Of a stretch of DNA of 9,941 nucleotides, positions 6,592 through 9,941 are shown in pieces; positions within the stretch are counted from its first letter, which is position 1; every line of letters starts with the position of its first letter. The position numbers were made by a program, and so were the translations under genes. Where the stretch lies: positions 1 to 9,941 of the forward strand of contig CAJKQZ010000084.1 in NCBI GenBank assembly GCA_905202115.1. The letters run 5' to 3'. The notes below the pieces were generated by a model. That model was not told the origin of the DNA. It did not search any database and was given only the letters and a program-made list of their open reading frames with translations. This DNA is from an uncultured Prevotellaceae bacterium (GTDB taxonomy: Bacteria; Bacteroidota; Bacteroidia; Bacteroidales; Bacteroidaceae).

Positions 6592-6599
6592 TACCTTTG
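6592..6599 (+). promoter_or_regulatory. Promoter -7 element of the DUF5063 operon
   Basis: TACCTTTG is a perfect TAnnTTTG element. A weak -33 (TTTA, 6567-6570) lies 21 bases upstream. Transcription would begin near 6606, giving a ~90-base leader before the ATG at 6698. This would drive the three overlapping genes 6698-9030. Confidence 0.6.
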
Positions 6600-6697
6600 C
6601 CAACGCCTTTAAAGCCGGCAGACATCTTTGCGAAACCGCACGGCAAGCGGAGTCGTCGGAAACAACAGCTATTTGCCGCATAACGCATGTAAAGACA

Positions 6698-7228
6698 ATG
6701 GAAAATAAATATCATAGCAAGGAAGTAATCGAGTTCGTAACCGTTGCTTTGGAAATATGCAAGCGTTTGGAGAATGCGGCTTCAACACGCCGCAAAGATT
6801 TCATAGACGCAATGCTCAAACTGCTGCCGCTGCTTTATCTGAAATCTCAGATAACACTCCACTTCAACAACTATGGCGACGTTTACCTTGAACGGAGCGT
6901 AACAGAAAGCGACTACAACGCCATTCGCGACTCCGTGGCAGCCGTCATGGGAGAATACGACGACTATCTGGATGTATTCCTCGACGAAATGAAGTACAGC
7001 GACACTCCTATACGCAGAACCGTATCTGAAGACATGGCTGACATCTACCAGGAACTGCGTGATTTTCTGAACATTTACGAACAGAATTTCGACGAATCCA
7101 CAGCGGCCGCACTGGGAGAGCTGAGCGACAGTTTTACCGAACGTTGGGGGCAAACCGTAGTCAACGTGCTGCGCCCGCTACATGAAGCAATATACAACGG
7201 TTTCCCTGGCAATGAAGAGGAAAACTGA
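6698..7228 (+). CDS. DUF5063 family protein
   Basis: 176-residue acidic, mainly helical cytoplasmic protein with no signal peptide or membrane segment. It resembles the DUF5063 family, which in Bacteroidota is commonly encoded just before a 3'-5' exonuclease and a SAM-dependent rRNA methyltransferase, as here. Recognisable stretches are the N-terminal helix EVIEFVTVALEICKRLE (residues 9-25), the run AMLKLLPLLYLK (38-49), the tyrosine/aspartate-rich segment VMGEYDDYLDVF (83-94), and a conserved-looking C-terminal helix with W and H (ERWGQTVVNVLRPLHEAIY). No catalytic motif is evident. First gene of the operon; its last 17 bases overlap the exonuclease start, implying coupled translation. Molecular function unknown; a role linked to RNA processing is inference from context. 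Confidence 0.88.
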   Translation: MENKYHSKEVIEFVTVALEICKRLENAASTRRKDFIDAMLKLLPLLYLKSQITLHFNNYGDVYLERSVTESDYNAIRDSVAAVMGEYDDYLDVFLDEMKYSDTPIRRTVSEDMADIYQELRDFLNIYEQNFDESTAAALGELSDSFTERWGQTVVNVLRPLHEAIYNGFPGNEEEN

Positions 7229-7868
7229 AACGAAAACCCTGTATTCCTGTATCGACAAAACCTTGATACAGGCAATGCCGCAAGTCAAGTTCGACGGCAA
7301 GATAATAATAGTACAATCCGAAAATGAAGCCAAGCGGGCTATCGATATCCTTAGCAAAGAAAAAATTGTAGGCATCGACACCGAAACAAAACCGGCTTTC
7401 AAAAAAGGCGTCACTAACAAAGTGGCTCTGCTACAGGTTTCCACACCCGACATCTGCTTTCTGTTCCGTCTGAATTTCATAGGACTGTGCGAACCGATAA
7501 TAAATTTTTTCGGCAACGGCAACGTGCTGAAAGTAGGGCTCTCGCTGCATGACGATATACTTGCCCTTCATCGCCGCGAAGACTTTGAATCGAGCGGATT
7601 TCTCGACCTGCAAAACTACGTTCCGACATTCGGAATAAAAGACAAGTCGCTGCAGAAAATATATGCAAACGTGTTCGGGCAAAGAATATCGAAAGCACAG
7701 CGTCTGAGCAATTGGGAAGCCGACACTCTGAGCGACAAGCAGAAAACATATGCCGCCACCGACGCCTGGGCCTGTCTTATGATCTACAACGAACTCGAAA
7801 AGCTACATAAAACACACAATTATAACCTCATCGAAGCCAACAATGAAATTCAAACAGCTGACTCTTAA
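7212..7868 (+). CDS. 3'-5' exonuclease, DEDD superfamily (RNase D-like)
   Basis: 218-residue protein with a single DEDDy exonuclease domain (about residues 28-200), predicted to remove nucleotides from RNA or DNA 3' ends using two metal ions. Exo I is GIDTET with Asp56 and Glu58. Exo II is VGLSLHDDIL with the acidic residue at 114/115. Exo III is YAATDAW with Tyr180 and Asp184. All key positions are present. KSLQKIYANVFG and RLSNWEADTLSDKQ are typical of the Bacteroidota members. There is no HRDC domain, so it is shorter than true RNase D. The ATG at 7212 is chosen because it matches the usual N-terminal length of the family and gives a short 17-base overlap; an ATG at 7182 is possible. The 3' end overlaps the methyltransferase gene by 26 bases. 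RNA trimming is likely but not shown. Confidence 0.93.
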   Translation: MKRKTETKTLYSCIDKTLIQAMPQVKFDGKIIIVQSENEAKRAIDILSKEKIVGIDTETKPAFKKGVTNKVALLQVSTPDICFLFRLNFIGLCEPIINFFGNGNVLKVGLSLHDDILALHRREDFESSGFLDLQNYVPTFGIKDKSLQKIYANVFGQRISKAQRLSNWEADTLSDKQKTYAATDAWACLMIYNELEKLHKTHNYNLIEANNEIQTADS

Positions 7869-9030
7869 ACGCGGAAAAGACTCCAGCCTGCTACGTTACC
7901 ACCCCTGGATTTTTTCAGGAGCAATAGCTGCAAAAGAACAAGGCATAACAGACGGAGATATAGTAAAAGTATATACCCACGAGAGGAAATTCATCGCCGT
8001 GGGGCATTATCAGACTGGTTCGATAGCTGTTCGCATACTTTCATTCGCAGATGAGGAAATCGATTACAGTTTTTGGCGCAGCCGTCTGCAATCGGCCTTA
8101 AATTTGCGGCGCGACATCGGACTGACAGGCCTGGAAGGCAACAATACTTTCAGGCTTGTGCACGGCGAAGGCGACAATCTGCCCGCTCTCATAGTAGACA
8201 TTTACGGAAAAACCGCCGTTGTTCAGGCGCACAGCGCAGGTATGCACCACGCCCGACACGAAATAGCAAAAGCCATACAGGACGTCACAGACGGAATGAT
8301 AGAAGCCGTTTATTACAAAAGCGGAACAACCCTGCCTTTCGCCGAAGAGCTGAATGCTTCCGACTGTTTTCTTATCGGCAAGTCAAACGACAACATCGCA
8401 TTGGAGTACGGACTGAAATTCCACATAGACTGGCTGAACGGACAGAAAACCGGATTTTTCGTAGACCAGCGTGAGAATCGCAGACTCGTAGAGCAATATG
8501 CCCGCAACAGACGCGTTCTCAACATGTTCTGCTATACAGGAGGATTTTCGGCCTATGCCCTGCGAGGCGGTGCGGACACAGTGCACTCGGTAGACAGTTC
8601 GGCAAAAGCAATCGACCTGACGCGTGAGAACATTGCCCTCAATTTTCCTGACTGCAAGAACCACGACGCCTATGCAGAAGACGCGTTCAAGTTTTTGCAG
8701 AACATGCAGCAGGGAGCTTACGACTTTATCATTCTCGATCCGCCTGCATTCGCAAAACATCTCGACGCCGTACGAAGCGCATTGCGCGGCTATCAGAAAT
8801 TAAACGCCAAAGCTTTCGAAAAAATAGCTCATGGCGGCATAATGTTCACCTTCAGTTGCTCTCAGGCCATAAACAAGGAGCAATTCCGGCTTGCTGTTTT
8901 CAGCGCAGCGGCCCAGACAGGACGAAAAGTCAGAATTCTACATCAGCTTCACCAGCCCGCCGATCATCCCGTGAATATATATCATCCCGAAGGAGAATAC
9001 CTGAAAGGCCTGGTGCTTTACGTAGAATAA
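7843..9030 (+). CDS. rlmI: 23S rRNA (cytosine-C5) methyltransferase, RlmI-like
   Basis: 395-residue SAM-dependent rRNA methyltransferase resembling RlmI, which makes m5C1962 in E. coli 23S rRNA. An N-terminal PUA RNA-binding domain (about 1-75, with HPWIFSGAI at 20-28) leads into an EEHEE-like linker region, then KTGFFVDQRENR (202-213). The Rossmann methyltransferase domain has the SAM-binding motif LNMFCYTGGFSAYAL (226-240), an acidic ribose-binding Asp251 in SVDSS, and motif IV ILDPPAF (297-303). Motif VI is FTFSCS (335-340), whose Cys339 is the likely nucleophile. Length equals the family norm (~395). Last gene of the operon, overlapping the exonuclease by 26 bases and ending before a long inverted repeat. 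The precise rRNA target is inferred from the family. Confidence 0.92.
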   Translation: MKFKQLTLKRGKDSSLLRYHPWIFSGAIAAKEQGITDGDIVKVYTHERKFIAVGHYQTGSIAVRILSFADEEIDYSFWRSRLQSALNLRRDIGLTGLEGNNTFRLVHGEGDNLPALIVDIYGKTAVVQAHSAGMHHARHEIAKAIQDVTDGMIEAVYYKSGTTLPFAEELNASDCFLIGKSNDNIALEYGLKFHIDWLNGQKTGFFVDQRENRRLVEQYARNRRVLNMFCYTGGFSAYALRGGADTVHSVDSSAKAIDLTRENIALNFPDCKNHDAYAEDAFKFLQNMQQGAYDFIILDPPAFAKHLDAVRSALRGYQKLNAKAFEKIAHGGIMFTFSCSQAINKEQFRLAVFSAAAQTGRKVRILHQLHQPADHPVNIYHPEGEYLKGLVLYVE

Positions 9031-9073
9031 AACTGTATAAAAAGACAGAATTTTCTCAACATTTTCTATCCTC

Positions 9074-9128
9074 ATTACAGCTCCATTCGCAATAATACTC
9101 AATCTCCTTTTGTGAATGGAGCTGTAAT
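9074..9128. terminator. Bidirectional terminator between convergent genes
   Basis: Perfect 15-base inverted repeat ATTACAGCTCCATTC (9074-9088) and GAATGGAGCTGTAAT (9114-9128). Inward pairing including one G-T extends it to about 19 pairs with a ~17-base loop. It lies 44 bases after the rlmI stop and 5 bases after the stop of the opposing acetyltransferase gene. TATTTT follows on the plus strand and GAGGATAG on the minus strand, so it is a better terminator for the plus-strand operon. The stem is long for a simple terminator. Confidence 0.75.
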
Positions 9129-9133
9129 TATTT

Positions 9134-9580
9134 TCACAAAGAAAGAGCCGGGACATCCTCTTTCTGCCATTTCATCACAAAATCCTTTTCGTGCGTTGAA
9201 TGCTCGCATTTTGCTTCCACGATACAGAATTTCTCTTTCTTATAAAAGCCGACGGCTCTTTTATTCTTCTCGTAAACGCTTAAAGTAAGGACATCATGTG
9301 TCTTTTTAAGAAATTCCACAATCTCATGCCCGATACCTTTTGAACGATAACCGCTTTCAACGAACAAACCTGCAATATAATCACTCTCTAATCCTACGAA
9401 AGCAACAACTTCCCCATTCTCCAAATAAACATATACCTCCGATTCGGGCAATACAGCCGAAACATATCCGATATGCTTTTTCCAATAAGACGCAGGAACG
9501 AAATGATGAGCCTGAACATTGCCCTTAAACCAAATATCCAGCACCTTAACCAAATCGGAATACTCAAACTTTCTTATCAT
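9134..9580 (-). CDS. GNAT family N-acetyltransferase (YjaB-like)
   Basis: 148-residue single-domain acetyltransferase that would move an acetyl group from acetyl-CoA to an amine; the substrate is not known. The N-terminal strand-helix MIRKFEYSDLVKVLDIWFKG is typical. The core strand VYLENGEVVAFVGL (51-64) is followed by motif A, IAGLFVESGYRSKGIGHEIVEFL (69-91), with the CoA pyrophosphate-binding R-S-K-G-I-G at 79-84. Motif B includes SVYEKNKRAVGFYKKEKF (101-118), in which Tyr113 is the usual position of the catalytic acid. Overall it resembles E. coli YjaB. It is convergent with rlmI and separated from it by the inverted repeat at 9074-9128. It has its own promoter at 9606 and appears monocistronic. 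Codon use looks more AT-rich than the rlmI operon. Confidence 0.9.
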   Translation of the reverse strand: MIRKFEYSDLVKVLDIWFKGNVQAHHFVPASYWKKHIGYVSAVLPESEVYVYLENGEVVAFVGLESDYIAGLFVESGYRSKGIGHEIVEFLKKTHDVLTLSVYEKNKRAVGFYKKEKFCIVEAKCEHSTHEKDFVMKWQKEDVPALSL

Positions 9581-9605
9581 TGGGACATAAAATCAAAACG
9601 CTACG

Positions 9606-9613
9606 CAAAAATA
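9606..9613 (-). promoter_or_regulatory. Promoter -7 element of the GNAT gene
   Basis: On the minus strand TATTTTTG fits TAnnTTTG perfectly, 25 bases before the ATG at 9580. No TTTG is found 19-21 bases upstream (ATTA instead). Transcription would start near 9600. Confidence 0.5.
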
Positions 9614-9917
9614 CATTATACATCGCATTACCATAATAACGAGACACACATTTATATGCACCTTAATGCCAAAACAATCTGTCCGGAAACGAACAGAGGA
9701 GATTTAGGGCTGACATTGTTTTTCTTTATCGTCATATTCTTATATTTCATCACATTACCGATTATTGGCCTTTGAATTTATTCTTTCATGAAGTAAATTA
9801 AGAGACACACCTAAGCAGACAAGGTTCTGTTATATCTTCAGATACTATTTTCGAAAACAACAGCAACAAGGAATCACAACAAAAAACAAACAAATACATA
9901 CATTATTCCCAACCGAG
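9614..9917. other. Intergenic region without a recognisable gene
   Basis: About 300 AT-rich bases between the acetyltransferase promoter and the terminal repeat fragment. The longest open stretch that starts here is 39 residues (ATG at 9656, stop at 9775), with a hydrophobic C-terminal half; it has no promoter or family signature. I see no hairpin, tRNA or promoter pair on either strand. It could be the upstream region of a gene beyond the window. Confidence 0.5.
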
Positions 9918-9941
9918 GCAGACAAAAACGGTCAGCGGCCA
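9918..9941. repeat. Left end of the interspersed repeat (copy 3, cut by window end)
   Basis: GCAGACAAAAACGGTCA (9918-9934) is identical to 6189-6205, the left end of the complete repeat. Over the 24 bases to the window end, 20 match 6189-6212; the mismatches are the four bases 9935-9938. The run of T that precedes the complete copy is absent here. A 17-base exact repeat is very unlikely by chance in 10 kb, but with only 24 bases visible the identity of the copy is provisional. Confidence 0.6.

Noticed and set aside
9656..9775. Possible 39-residue membrane peptide
   Set aside because: A hydrophobic C-terminal half in AT-rich DNA is common by chance; no promoter, conserved motif or neighbour supports it.
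1..9941. CRISPR array or defence island
   Set aside because: There are no regularly spaced short repeats: the only repeats are three copies kilobases apart. No Cas, restriction, toxin or phage-related protein is encoded.

Overview
The window looks like a chromosomal segment of a member of the Bacteroidales. Several genes have the Bacteroidota promoter form (TTTG, about 20 bases, TAnnTTTG) in front of them, and there are no Shine-Dalgarno-like sites. A TamL-type lipoprotein Omp85 and the DUF5063 / 3'-5' exonuclease / rRNA methyltransferase gene trio are both typical of the phylum. Genus cannot be decided from the sequence.

Layout. (1) Bases 1-75 are half of an interspersed repeat. (2) A beta-lactamase-fold hydrolase gene (minus) and a small lipoprotein gene (plus) are divergent from a short shared promoter region. 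The lipoprotein gene runs tail-to-tail into, and overlaps by 35 bases, a large outer-membrane assembly gene, tamL (minus). (3) Upstream of tamL on the same strand lie a membrane acyltransferase gene, a strong hairpin, and tRNA-Cys(GCA) with its own promoter. (4) Further upstream on the minus strand is a two-gene unit: a small heat-shock protein (Hsp20) followed 8 bases later by a FeoB-associated-type Cys-rich membrane protein. (5) About 735 bases without a convincing gene (5963-6697) hold a full copy of the interspersed repeat, a cluster of hairpins, and a promoter for the next unit. (6) A plus-strand operon of three overlapping genes follows: DUF5063 protein, DEDD-type 3'-5' exonuclease, and RlmI-like 23S rRNA methyltransferase. 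It converges, across a long inverted repeat, on a GNAT acetyltransferase gene. (7) The last ~330 bases have no recognisable gene and end in what appears to be the start of a third repeat copy.

The genes are mostly housekeeping: outer-membrane biogenesis, RNA processing and modification, proteostasis, tRNA. I find no CRISPR array, insertion sequence, phage, toxin-antitoxin or defence operon. The least-explained feature is the ~160-base near-palindromic, MITE-like repeat. Parts of it lie at both ends of the window and one full copy lies inside it, so the ends of this sequence may be assembly breaks at the repeat.
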